Assembly: GCA_021295675.1 (NCBI GenBank)
Contig: JAGWBY010000134.1
Location: 1-12,536 of the forward strand
DNA: 12,536 bases
From: Candidatus Latescibacterota bacterium
GTDB lineage: Bacteria; Latescibacterota; UBA2968; UBA8231
Reading direction: 5' to 3'
Below, piece after piece: positions 6,441-12,536 of this stretch. How positions within the stretch are numbered: the first letter of the stretch is position 1; each line of letters opens with the position of its first letter. Under the pieces are notes generated by a model. It was not told where the DNA came from. It saw only the letters and a program-made list of their open reading frames with translations, and did not search any database. A program made the position numbers and the translations under genes.

Positions 6441-7561
6441 GTGATCGCCGATATTGCCGACAAGGTCTATGCCGGGGAGCGCCTCGCGCTCGATGATGCC
6501 CGCCGACTGTACGCGCACCACAACCTCGCCGAGTTGGGGATGCTGGCCCATTGGGTGCGCCTGCAGAAACACCCCGAGCAGGTGGTCACCTACAACGTTG
6601 GGCGCAACATCAACTACACCAATGTCTGCTGGGTCAAGTGCGACTTTTGCGCCTTCTATCGCCCCCCGGGTTCCAGCGAGGGCTACGTGCCAAAATCGAC
6701 GAGTTGGTGGCCTTTGGCGGCGACGAGCTTAAGTCCTGCGAAATCCTGATGCAGGGCGGTCTCAATCCCAAGCTGCGCCTCGATTACTACGAACAGTTGC
6801 TTGCGGCGATTAGGGACCGCTATCCGCAGGTGCAGCTACATTGTCTTTCGGCTACGGAAATCATCTACATCGCACACCTGTCGCGGCTGCCACTGGATGA
6901 GACCATTCGCCGCCTGCGCGACGCTGGGCTGGATTCGATACCCGGGGCCGGGGCCGAGATCCTCAACGACGAGGTGCGCGATATTATCGGCTTTCGCAAG
7001 GACCGCACTGAGGAGTGGCTGGAAGTGCATCGCGTGGCGCACAAACTGGGGATGCCCACTACGGCGACGATGATGTACGGCCACGTGGAGACGGTCGAGC
7101 ATCGCCTAGAGCACCTTGACCACCTGCGGCAGCTACAGGACGAGCGCGGTGGCTTCACCGCCTTTATCACTTGGAACTTCCAGCCCGATCACACGGACTT
7201 GGGCGCGGACGAGTCGCGTTGGAACGGCGCGAAAGCAACCGGGTACGATCACTTGCGCACGGTGGCCGTAGCGCGGCTCTTCCTCGACAATATCCCCAGC
7301 CTACAGGCTTCGTGGGTGACCCAAGGGCCTAAAATCGCCCAAGTTAGCTTGCGCTACGGCGTCAACGACTTTGGCAGCACCATGCTCGAAGAAAACGTCG
7401 TCAGTGCCGCCGGCACTAGCCACACCAACGAGATGGGCTTGGACGCGATGGAACGGCTAATCCGCGACGCGGGTTTTGCACCGCGACGGCGCAACACTCG
7501 TTACGAGCCGGTGGCTTCTCCCTGTCGGATCGATGCTTTGCAAGAGGCCGTCCATTCATGA
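6441..7561 (+). CDS. mqnC: Cyclic dehypoxanthine futalosine synthase MqnC (radical SAM), frame broken near 6688
   Basis: The frame begins at GTG 6441, five bases after mqnE, with a weak ribosome site that suggests coupling. C63-x3-C67-x2-C70 (NVCWVKCDFCAFY) is the radical SAM cluster motif. After SSEGYV (6689) the first frame is lost. Homology resumes in another frame from GCC 6689 (AKIDELVAFGG) and is then continuous: ILMQGGLNPKLRLDYY, HCLSATEIIYIAHLSRLPL, GLDSIPGAGAEILND, TTATMMYGHVETVEHR, DNIPSLQASWVTQGP, GSTMLEENVVSAAG, to TGA 7559-7561. The lost piece is about seven residues (LPxEEIF-like), a gap of about 22 nt. The run DELKSC before ILMQGG looks longer than usual. Family role: cyclisation of dehypoxanthine futalosine on the way to 1,4-dihydroxy-6-naphthoate. 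The stop overlaps the mqnA ATG (ATGA). Confidence 0.85.
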
Positions 7562-8334
7562 AGCCGCGCTTGGGCGCGGTCCCGTACCTCAATACGCGGC
7601 CCCTCGTCGTTGCCCTCGAATGCAACCCCGCACCTTTCGCCTTGAGTTATTCGGTGCCCTCGCGTTGCGCGAGGGAACTGGCGGATGGCACTATCGACGT
7701 GGGGATCATTCCCGCGATCGAATACGCCCGCAGTGCTCGCCCTTACTGGATTGTCCCCAATATCGCCATTGGCTCGCAGGGGCCGGTGTTGACGGTGCGC
7801 CTCTTTTGCCGCCGTCCATTGCCGCAGGTCGAGCGCATCGCCTTGGATACCAGTTCCCGTACTTCAGTGGCGTTGCTGTCTATTCTCCTGCGCGAAAAGT
7901 TCGCTTTTACTCCGCAATTGATCGAAGCTCCACCCGATTTGGAGGACATGTTAGAGTGCGCTGACGCGGCCCTGCTCATCGGCGATCAGGTCTTTCCGCA
8001 CTTGGATGGGGAATTGGACAGCTTGGACTTGGGTCAGGAATGGACTGCTATGACCGATTTGCCGTTTGTCTTTGCCTTTTGGGCTGGTCGCCAGCAGGCG
8101 CTCACACCCGCCCAAGTCCAACAATTGCAACGGGCCAAAGATCAGGGGGTATGTCAAGTGCCGTCCATCGCCGCAGCGCACAGCCGAGAATTCTACGAGC
8201 GCTACCTGACCCATCACATCCGCTTTGATTTGGACGAGGCCGCCCAGGCCGGGTTGCGGCTGTTCTACCAACTGGCTCATCGCCACGGCCTAATCGACGC
8301 GGTCCCTCTGCTCCGCTTTTATCCAGCGGCCTGA
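7558..8334 (+). CDS. mqnA: Chorismate dehydratase MqnA
   Basis: This intact 258-residue protein starts at ATG 7558, within the ATGA that ends mqnC. It has the MqnA/MqnD fold signatures: GAVPYLNTRPLV at the N-terminus, DVGIIPAIEYAR, IAIGSQGPVLTVRLFCRR, ALDTSSRTSVALLSILLREK and LIGDQVFPHLDG, then LPFVFAFWAGR. YLNTRPL and the DTSSRTS loop favour MqnA over MqnD. Family role: dehydrates chorismate to 3-[(1-carboxyvinyl)oxy]benzoate, the first committed step of the futalosine pathway and the substrate for MqnE two genes upstream. Overlap with mqnC implies translational coupling. Confidence 0.9.
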   Translation: MKPRLGAVPYLNTRPLVVALECNPAPFALSYSVPSRCARELADGTIDVGIIPAIEYARSARPYWIVPNIAIGSQGPVLTVRLFCRRPLPQVERIALDTSSRTSVALLSILLREKFAFTPQLIEAPPDLEDMLECADAALLIGDQVFPHLDGELDSLDLGQEWTAMTDLPFVFAFWAGRQQALTPAQVQQLQRAKDQGVCQVPSIAAAHSREFYERYLTHHIRFDLDEAAQAGLRLFYQLAHRHGLIDAVPLLRFYPAA

Positions 8335-8364
8335 CCTAGGCCGCCCTTGTCTAGGAAGGTCGAG

Positions 8365-9234
8365 ATGGCTCCCTTGCAGGCCATTGCGGTGTACGGCCGC
8401 ATGATCAAATTCTCCCACAGCGTCTTTGCCCTGCCCTTGCTAGCTGCGATGCACGCTGGCATTACCCCCGCTCAGATCGGCTGGATTGCGCTGGCGATGG
8501 TGGGGGCGCGCAGCGCGGCGATGGGCTTTAATCGCCTCGTTGACCGCCACCTCGACGCGGCCAATCCCCGCACCCAAAACCGCGAATTGCCGCGCGGCGT
8601 GGTCTCGCCGCAAGCTGTGGGGGTGTTCGTGATTCTGTCCGCCTTGGCCTTGGTCTTGGCGGCTTATCAACTCAATCCTTTGTGCTTTTATCTGTCGCCG
8701 CTGGTTTTGGCCGTACTCCTGTTTTACTCGCTGACCAAGCGCTTCACTTGGGCCTCTCACTTGGTTTTGGGACTGAGTTTGGGCGGGGCACCGCTGGGCG
8801 CTTGGATTGCGGTTACTGGCGGTTTTGACCTCATACCGCTGCTGCTCTGCCTGGGGGTGCTGGTTTGGGTGGCTGGCTTTGACATCATCTACGCCTGCCA
8901 GGATCACGCCTTTGACGTCCGGGCCGGACTCCATTCCATCCCGGTCCGCTTTGGCATTGCCCGCGCGCTGTACATCGCCCGCGCCTTGCACCTGTTGTTC
9001 GTGGCGCTGCTGATTATCGTGGGCCGGATGGCTGGCTTGAGCTTTTTGTACTGGTTGGGTGTAGTAGTGGTAGCCGGTTTGCTGGTGTACGAGCATCGGC
9101 TGGTGCGGGCTGACGACCTGTCCCGCATGAGCACGGCCTTTATGACGGTCAACAGCACGGTTAGCCTGATCTACTTTGCCGCAATCTTGGCCGATCTGCT
9201 CGTCTTTGGCGAGGGGGAATTGCTGCGCTTTTGA
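8365..9234 (+). CDS. mqnP: UbiA-family prenyltransferase, probable menaquinone MqnP
   Basis: ATG 8365 is chosen over the in-frame TTG 8347 because AGGAAGG (8353-8359) sits 5 nt before it. The product is 289 residues and polytopic (about eight or nine hydrophobic helices). The two metal-diphosphate motifs of the UbiA family are clear: N56-RLV-D60-RHL-D64 followed by NPRTQNRELPRG, and D173-IIYACQ-D180-HAF-D184. LGLSLGGAPLGAWIAVTG and LHSIPVRFGIARAL are also typical. Family role: membrane transfer of a polyprenyl chain to an aromatic acid. Next to mqnE, mqnC, mqnA and menG the substrate is inferred to be 1,4-dihydroxy-6-naphthoate (MqnP) rather than 4-hydroxybenzoate (UbiA), which sequence alone cannot decide. 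The first helix after HSVFALP seems a few residues shorter than I expect. It follows mqnA by 30 bp, so is probably the same transcript. Confidence 0.82.
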   Translation: MAPLQAIAVYGRMIKFSHSVFALPLLAAMHAGITPAQIGWIALAMVGARSAAMGFNRLVDRHLDAANPRTQNRELPRGVVSPQAVGVFVILSALALVLAAYQLNPLCFYLSPLVLAVLLFYSLTKRFTWASHLVLGLSLGGAPLGAWIAVTGGFDLIPLLLCLGVLVWVAGFDIIYACQDHAFDVRAGLHSIPVRFGIARALYIARALHLLFVALLIIVGRMAGLSFLYWLGVVVVAGLLVYEHRLVRADDLSRMSTAFMTVNSTVSLIYFAAILADLLVFGEGELLRF

Positions 9235-9283
9235 CGAGGGAACTTGGCTGCGGGTTGCTTAGGTACTAGACAATCACTAAGTA

Positions 9284-9388
9284 ACTGATGTTACGCAGTG
9301 GCTCGCTATTTTGTGGTTTACTGGAGCCTGTTGACCCAAGATATTGGGGCGAAATTGAGGATTTTCTGGAAAACTGCGTAACATCAGT
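9284..9388. mobile_element. 105-bp MITE-like element with perfect 16-bp terminal inverted repeats
   Basis: ACTGATGTTACGCAGT (9284-9299) and ACTGCGTAACATCAGT (9373-9388) are perfect inverted repeats around 73 bp with no ORF. AGTAA occurs at both outer edges (9280-9284 and 9386-9390), possibly a 5-bp target duplication overlapping the repeat ends. It starts about 50 bp after mqnP. It has no transposase, so would be non-autonomous. Confidence 0.55.
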
Positions 9389-9389
9389 A

Positions 9390-9532
9390 AGAAGCTGTTG
9401 AGCTAAAACGAATATCCGTAAAATCGGGCGATTTTACGGGGATTTCAGCACCTAGCGGACCGTCAAAATAGGGCTTATGCGGCTGAAATCAGCCCTTTTC
9501 CGTAGGTTATTCCGAATAACCCAACAGCTTCT
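9390..9532. mobile_element. 143-bp palindrome-rich MITE-like element abutting the previous one
   Basis: AGAAGCTGTTG (9390-9400) and CAACAGCTTCT (9522-9532) are perfect 11-bp terminal inverted repeats. Inside are three more hairpins: CCGTAAAATC/GATTTTACGG (9416-9425/9430-9439), GGCTGA/TCAGCC (9481-9494) and GGTTATT/AATAACC (9505-9511/9515-9521). No ORF is present. CTAAGTAA occurs at 9277-9284 and 9531-9538, flanking this element and its left neighbour together, as an 8-bp target duplication would. A structured RNA is an alternative reading. Confidence 0.5.
9470..9499 (+). terminator. Possible terminator downstream of the menaquinone cluster
   Basis: AGGGCT (9470-9475) pairs with AGCCCT (9491-9496) and is followed by TTTT. 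The stem is only 6 bp with a 15-nt loop and competes with GGCTGA/TCAGCC inside it, so the call is weak. It lies within the palindromic element at 9390-9532. Confidence 0.3.
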
Positions 9533-9741
9533 AAGTAATTGAAAGCCTGTTCACCTATTTTCCTATCCAACGCGGCAGGATACAAACATGTCCTAGATAA
9601 TCTCCAGCGCCGCGTTGTAGATTATTTTGAGTAAAGCCTCCAACCCGTCGGCGGACACCGGGAGGTAGTAATCGGCGACGACCCGGCTAGTTTATCAGCT
9701 ATATGGCTGACGAAAGAAGGAATAGCGGTGCGAAGGGTGAG
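9533..9741. other. Gene-free junction between core genes and the AT-rich operon, with an inverted repeat
   Basis: There is no gene here that I can support. CAACGCGGC (9568-9576) and GCCGCGTTG (9609-9617) are a perfect 9-bp inverted repeat, with ATAATCT/AGATTAT (9596-9602/9619-9625) interleaved. On the minus strand a 32-codon open run ending ALLKIIYNAALEII (about 9604-9700) could be the tail of a lost gene, but it has no recognisable family. This is the likely insertion boundary of the accessory operon. Confidence 0.3.
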
Positions 9742-9770
9742 TTGACTCTGACGAAAAGCTCTCCTATAAT
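9742..9770 (+). promoter_or_regulatory. Near-consensus sigma-70 promoter of the accessory operon
   Basis: TTGACT (9742-9747, 5/6), a 17-nt spacer and a perfect TATAAT (9765-9770). Transcription would begin near 9777, giving a 5' leader of about 14 nt that is almost entirely the ribosome site TAGGGGGA (9777-9784), 6 nt before ATG 9791. This is the strongest promoter in the window and suggests steady expression. Confidence 0.7.
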
Positions 9771-9790
9771 CGCGAGTAGGGGGATCAATT

Positions 9791-10756
9791 ATGAAGTCAT
9801 CTTCTGAGGAACTGATCGACAGATCGATTGCCGCGACAGTGGCTGCCATAGAGATTTACAACAAGCCTAATTTCCCATATCGAGAAGAGACTTTCTCTAT
9901 TTTGGCAATCAATGGATGGGAGCTACTTCTTAAGGCAAAATGGCTGAAGGAAAATGATAACAAGGTTGATTCACTTTATGTGATGGAAAATTACAAAAAG
10001 AAAGACGAGCTGAAAATCAAGTATTCCCGGTCTGGAAATCCGTTCACACACAGCTTAGATTATCTCGCCAAGAAGTTGGTTGAACAGAGGCACTTAGGAC
10101 GAAACGTATGGGCAAATATAGAGGCATTGACTGAAATACGTGACTCCTCTATCCATTTCTATAACCTCTCAGGCTCATTTGCAGTCAGAATTCAGGAAAT
10201 AGGAATTGCCAGTCTCCAAAACTTTGCATTGCTTGTAAAGGAATGGTTTGGCCGTGACTTAAGCGAATACAACTTCTACCTGATGCCTCTATCATTTATA
10301 ACGCCTCCTACACAAATTGTGCTAAATAAAGAAGAAAAGAATTTTCTGGCTTATTTAGAGCAACTTGAGGCTAATACCGATGAGGCTGATACAAGATACT
10401 CAGTTACAGTCAATATCGACGTGAAATTTACTCGCTCCAAATCAAAAGACGTACCCGACATTCGGGTTACTTCAAATCCCAATGCACCGGAGGTTCGAAT
10501 AACAGAAGAGCAAATTCGTGAGCAGTATCCTTGGGATTACAAAAAATTAACGGATGAGTGCCGTGATCGATATTCGGACTTCAAAATTAATAAAGACTAC
10601 CACCACATAAGAAAATGTTTATGCGAAGACAAAAGTAAAAAATTCTGCAAGATCCGCTATCTTGATCTAGGTAATTCAAGAAGTCCCCGAAAACAGTTCT
10701 TCAAACCAGATATTCTGAAAGGATTAGATGAACATTATTCGCAAAAAGAGAGGTAG
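9791..10756 (+). CDS. DUF3644 domain protein with HEPN-like R-x4-H motif
   Basis: This 321-residue soluble protein is the first gene of the AT-rich operon. Residues about 8-52 (AIEIYNKPNFPYREETFSIL, then INGWELLLKAKWL) match what I recall as the start of DUF3644. A helical stretch follows with LTEIRDSSIHFYN, where R117-x4-H122 fits the R-x4-6-H active site of HEPN ribonucleases; the following helix (ASLQNFALLVKEWFG) also suits a HEPN bundle. Residues about 240-315 (EQIREQYPWDYKKLTDECRD to LKGLDEHY) form a separate C-terminal module with three cysteines. DUF3644 proteins occur in defence or mobile neighbourhoods; a ribonuclease activity is my inference. Base composition differs sharply from the genes to the left, a sign of transfer. 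The frame is intact, with a good promoter and ribosome site. Confidence 0.72.
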   Translation: MKSSSEELIDRSIAATVAAIEIYNKPNFPYREETFSILAINGWELLLKAKWLKENDNKVDSLYVMENYKKKDELKIKYSRSGNPFTHSLDYLAKKLVEQRHLGRNVWANIEALTEIRDSSIHFYNLSGSFAVRIQEIGIASLQNFALLVKEWFGRDLSEYNFYLMPLSFITPPTQIVLNKEEKNFLAYLEQLEANTDEADTRYSVTVNIDVKFTRSKSKDVPDIRVTSNPNAPEVRITEEQIREQYPWDYKKLTDECRDRYSDFKINKDYHHIRKCLCEDKSKKFCKIRYLDLGNSRSPRKQFFKPDILKGLDEHYSQKER

Positions 10757-10787
10757 ATCAACGGATTTATGTTGTGAAGGCTAGCGT

Positions 10788-11714
10788 ATGAATGCGATAA
10801 GAAAACAGCCTGTCTATCATAGACAACGCTTACTCCTATATTTTTTAGAGTGCCTACCTGCCAAACAGACAGATAAGCGGAGAGGATTATCGGATAGTGA
10901 TTTGCAGAAGCTGTTACTGTTATACTGCAAAGATGTGGGGTCGAGTCATTATGACTTCGTACCTTGGGACTATGGAGGCTACTCTTTTCAGTGTGCGTAT
11001 GATCTTAATTTATTGGAAAAACGGGGTTGGATAAAAAGGCAGGATAATAAATTGATTTTGAATCAAAAAATCGATAACGAACATTGGGCTATAGAAAGCG
11101 AGGAACGCAAGATGGTTCGGCGTTGGATTCCTCAGTATCCGTGGCGGGGAGAAGAGTTGATAGCTCAAACCTATCGAGTTCACCCTTACTATGCTCTGCA
11201 TAGCAAGATGAAGGGGCGCTTATTAAACACGGAAGATCTTACAAGAGTAGATAATTCATTGGGTACTGTAAAAAACGGTGAAGTTATATTATTTACTCTA
11301 GGTTATGAGGGCATCCACTTTGAGACCTATATAAACAAGTTGATATCCAACCGCGTGGCGGTGTTGTGTGATGTGCGGTACAATCCATTTAGCCAAAAAT
11401 TCGGCTTTTCATCCTCTATGCTTTTGCAGGTGTTACCTAGATTAGGTATTGAATACAGGCATTTTCCGGAACTTGGCATTGTTTCTAAAAAAAGACAATC
11501 TTTGCACTCAAAGGCCGATTACGAAAGTCTTTTTGATGACTACTGTGATAATCTAGCGAATAGGAAGGCAGGATTGAGAAAACTCAGACAGGTCGTCGAA
11601 TCTAAAAGGCGTGTAGCATTGACTTGCTTTGAGGCTAATCATCAATACTGTCATCGTCATTGCATCAGTGACTTTTTTGAAAATAATTACCACTACCAAG
11701 TGGAGCATTTATGA
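10788..11714 (+). CDS. DUF488 domain protein with an additional N-terminal domain
   Basis: A 308-residue protein, 31 bp after the DUF3644 gene, with GAAGG shortly before ATG 10788. The C-terminal half (about 165-305) is DUF488: ILFTLGYEG, VAVLCDVRYNPFSQKFGFSS, LGIEYRHFPELGI and the end motif LTC280FEANHQYC288HRHC292. DUF488 members alone are usually about 120-180 residues, so this is a fusion. The N-terminal part (about 10-90, LSDSDLQKLLLLYCKDVGSS then YDFVPWDYGGYSFQCAYDLN, LLEKRGWI) has the pattern of a helical or winged-helix domain and loosely recalls SocA/Panacea (DUF4065) antitoxin-like domains; that likeness is weak. No enzymatic activity is established for the family as far as I know; the conserved Cys/His cluster could be catalytic or metal-binding. 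The stop overlaps the next start by ATGA. Confidence 0.72.
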   Translation: MNAIRKQPVYHRQRLLLYFLECLPAKQTDKRRGLSDSDLQKLLLLYCKDVGSSHYDFVPWDYGGYSFQCAYDLNLLEKRGWIKRQDNKLILNQKIDNEHWAIESEERKMVRRWIPQYPWRGEELIAQTYRVHPYYALHSKMKGRLLNTEDLTRVDNSLGTVKNGEVILFTLGYEGIHFETYINKLISNRVAVLCDVRYNPFSQKFGFSSSMLLQVLPRLGIEYRHFPELGIVSKKRQSLHSKADYESLFDDYCDNLANRKAGLRKLRQVVESKRRVALTCFEANHQYCHRHCISDFFENNYHYQVEHL

Positions 11715-12475
11715 AAGAAAAAATTCTCATCACCGTGAAGACTTATCCTACGTTATCAAAAAAGTATGCAGAGCTAGTATGCACTGCAGGAGTGAATGAT
11801 ACAGGGCAATGGCGTCGAATCTATCCGGTTCCATTTCGACAGCTCAACAGCGATCAGAAATACAAAAAATACCAGTGGATCGAGGTGGATCTGAGAAAGT
11901 CAACATCCGATGGTAGGCCGGAAACTTATCAAATTGCAGGTCCATTAGTGATTGTGAATGATCCGTTGCCTACTACTGATTACTGGCGTTTACGACGTGA
12001 AGCATTCATCAACAAGGTAAAAATTCACGAAGATTTAAACACGTTGATTAAAGAGGCACATGACAATAAGCTTTCATTGGCAGTGTTTCGTCCTTGCAAA
12101 TGGATTGATTTTGTAGCGGAACCTGTAGAAAGGGAATGGGATGCAGAAAAGCTTGCTGCTCTGGACGCTGAAAAAAGACAGGGTCGTCTCTTCAAGGATC
12201 CGGAGACTGTGATACGAGAATTTGAAATAGTGAAGAAGCTGCCTTATAAATTTTCCTATAGGTTTGAAGATGTTGAAGGTAAAAAAAGTAAGCTAATGAT
12301 CGAGGATTGGGAAATTGGCGCACTATATTGGAATTGTTTGAGAATGAATAAAAATGACGAAAAACAGGCTATGAAAAAAGTACGCCAAAGATATTGGGAT
12401 GGTTTCGTTCAAAATGAGAAGAAAGATATCTTGTTAGTTTTAGGAACCACACTAGAACATGGCGTTGTTGCATGA
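11711..12475 (+). CDS. Conserved protein next to DUF488, possibly dual-OB-type domain
   Basis: A 254-residue protein whose ATG 11711 overlaps the DUF488 stop (ATGA) and has GGAG 6 nt upstream. It begins MKEKILITVKTYPTLSKKY, then AELVCTAGV and WRRIYPVPFRQL, a pattern I associate with proteins encoded beside DUF488 genes and with a predicted dual OB-fold domain. That assignment is from memory and uncertain. A charged helical middle (about 95-170) is followed by KLPYKFSYRFED, LMIEDWEIGALYWNCLR and a beta-rich end DILLVLGTTLEHGV. No signal peptide or membrane helix is seen. Strict overlap implies coupled synthesis in fixed ratio with the DUF488 protein, so the two probably act together. If OB-like, nucleic-acid binding is plausible. 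It shares the AT-rich composition of its neighbours. Confidence 0.6.
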   Translation: MKEKILITVKTYPTLSKKYAELVCTAGVNDTGQWRRIYPVPFRQLNSDQKYKKYQWIEVDLRKSTSDGRPETYQIAGPLVIVNDPLPTTDYWRLRREAFINKVKIHEDLNTLIKEAHDNKLSLAVFRPCKWIDFVAEPVEREWDAEKLAALDAEKRQGRLFKDPETVIREFEIVKKLPYKFSYRFEDVEGKKSKLMIEDWEIGALYWNCLRMNKNDEKQAMKKVRQRYWDGFVQNEKKDILLVLGTTLEHGVVA

Positions 12476-12536
12476 ATCATATCTGGGGTATCATGGTCGA
12501 ATGTTATTTTTTGGTCAGTTGCTTTTTTCTATCCGA
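12472..12536 (+). CDS. Possible fourth operon gene, start only (partial)
   Basis: ATG 12472 overlaps the stop of the previous gene (ATGA) and its frame is open for 21 codons to the window end, beginning MNHIWGIMVECYFL. An in-frame ATG lies at 12493. The sequence is hydrophobic and too short to identify. It repeats the overlap seen at 11711, which is the main reason to list it; chance is still possible. No Shine-Dalgarno sequence is clear. Confidence 0.3.
   Translation, partial: MNHIWGIMVECYFLVSCFFLS

Noticed and set aside
1861..6700. Inteins, introns or bypass elements as the cause of the frame breaks
   Set aside because: Sequence is missing at the joins, not inserted, so splicing-type explanations do not fit.
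8440..9096. Minus-strand open frame of 218 codons opposite mqnP
   Set aside because: It is a Gln/His-rich shadow of a membrane protein; the UbiA motifs are on the plus strand.
9277..9741. CRISPR array
   Set aside because: The repeats are inverted pairs of different sequence, not evenly spaced direct repeats with unique spacers.
9622..9849. Minus-strand open frame of 75 codons at the start of the accessory operon
   Set aside because: It overlaps the strong plus promoter and the DUF3644 start and has no family likeness. Possibly part of a decayed gene, but not supportable.

Overview
The window is bacterial DNA in two parts of clearly different composition. Bases 1 to about 9,240 are moderately GC-rich (one sampled 60-base line at 5881 is about 60% G+C) and hold ordinary cell genes. 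From about 9,540 to the end the DNA is AT-rich (sampled line at 10621 about 35% G+C) and holds an accessory operon. The futalosine menaquinone genes, two NtrC/NifA-type activators and a short RpoD-like sigma factor fit a respiring Gram-negative-type bacterium, perhaps of an FCB- or Planctomycetes-like uncultured lineage. That placement is only an impression from protein flavour.

Layout: (1) 1-625, minus strand, the N-terminal GAF part of a NifA-like sigma-54 activator that runs off the window. (2) 956-1705, plus strand, a protein with a C-terminal UVR motif, followed by an intrinsic terminator and an 87-bp MITE-like palindrome. (3) 1861-2708, minus strand, an RpoD-like sigma factor whose region 4.2 is broken. 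(4) 3217-4535, minus strand, an NtrC-family response regulator (REC, AAA+, Fis-type HTH) with a frame break before the HTH. (5) 4580-9234, plus strand, a menaquinone cluster in the order menG, mqnE, mqnC, mqnA, mqnP. These encode the final methyltransferase, two radical SAM enzymes, chorismate dehydratase and a prenyltransferase. mqnE and mqnC are each split by a small frame-breaking deletion. (6) 9235-9741, a gene-free stretch full of inverted repeats, including two abutting MITE-like elements. (7) 9791-12475, plus strand, an operon behind a near-consensus sigma-70 promoter: a DUF3644 protein with a HEPN-like R-x4-H motif, a DUF488 protein with an extra N-terminal domain, and a possible dual-OB-type protein. 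Genes 2 and 3 overlap by ATGA, and a further ORF starts at another ATGA overlap and runs off the end.

The main candidate for an undescribed system is this AT-rich operon, which looks like a horizontally acquired conflict or defence module. A second oddity is a run of roughly 17-25 nt gaps in conserved parts of four neighbouring core genes. This is either an assembly fault or real decay, and should be settled before those genes are called functional or dead.
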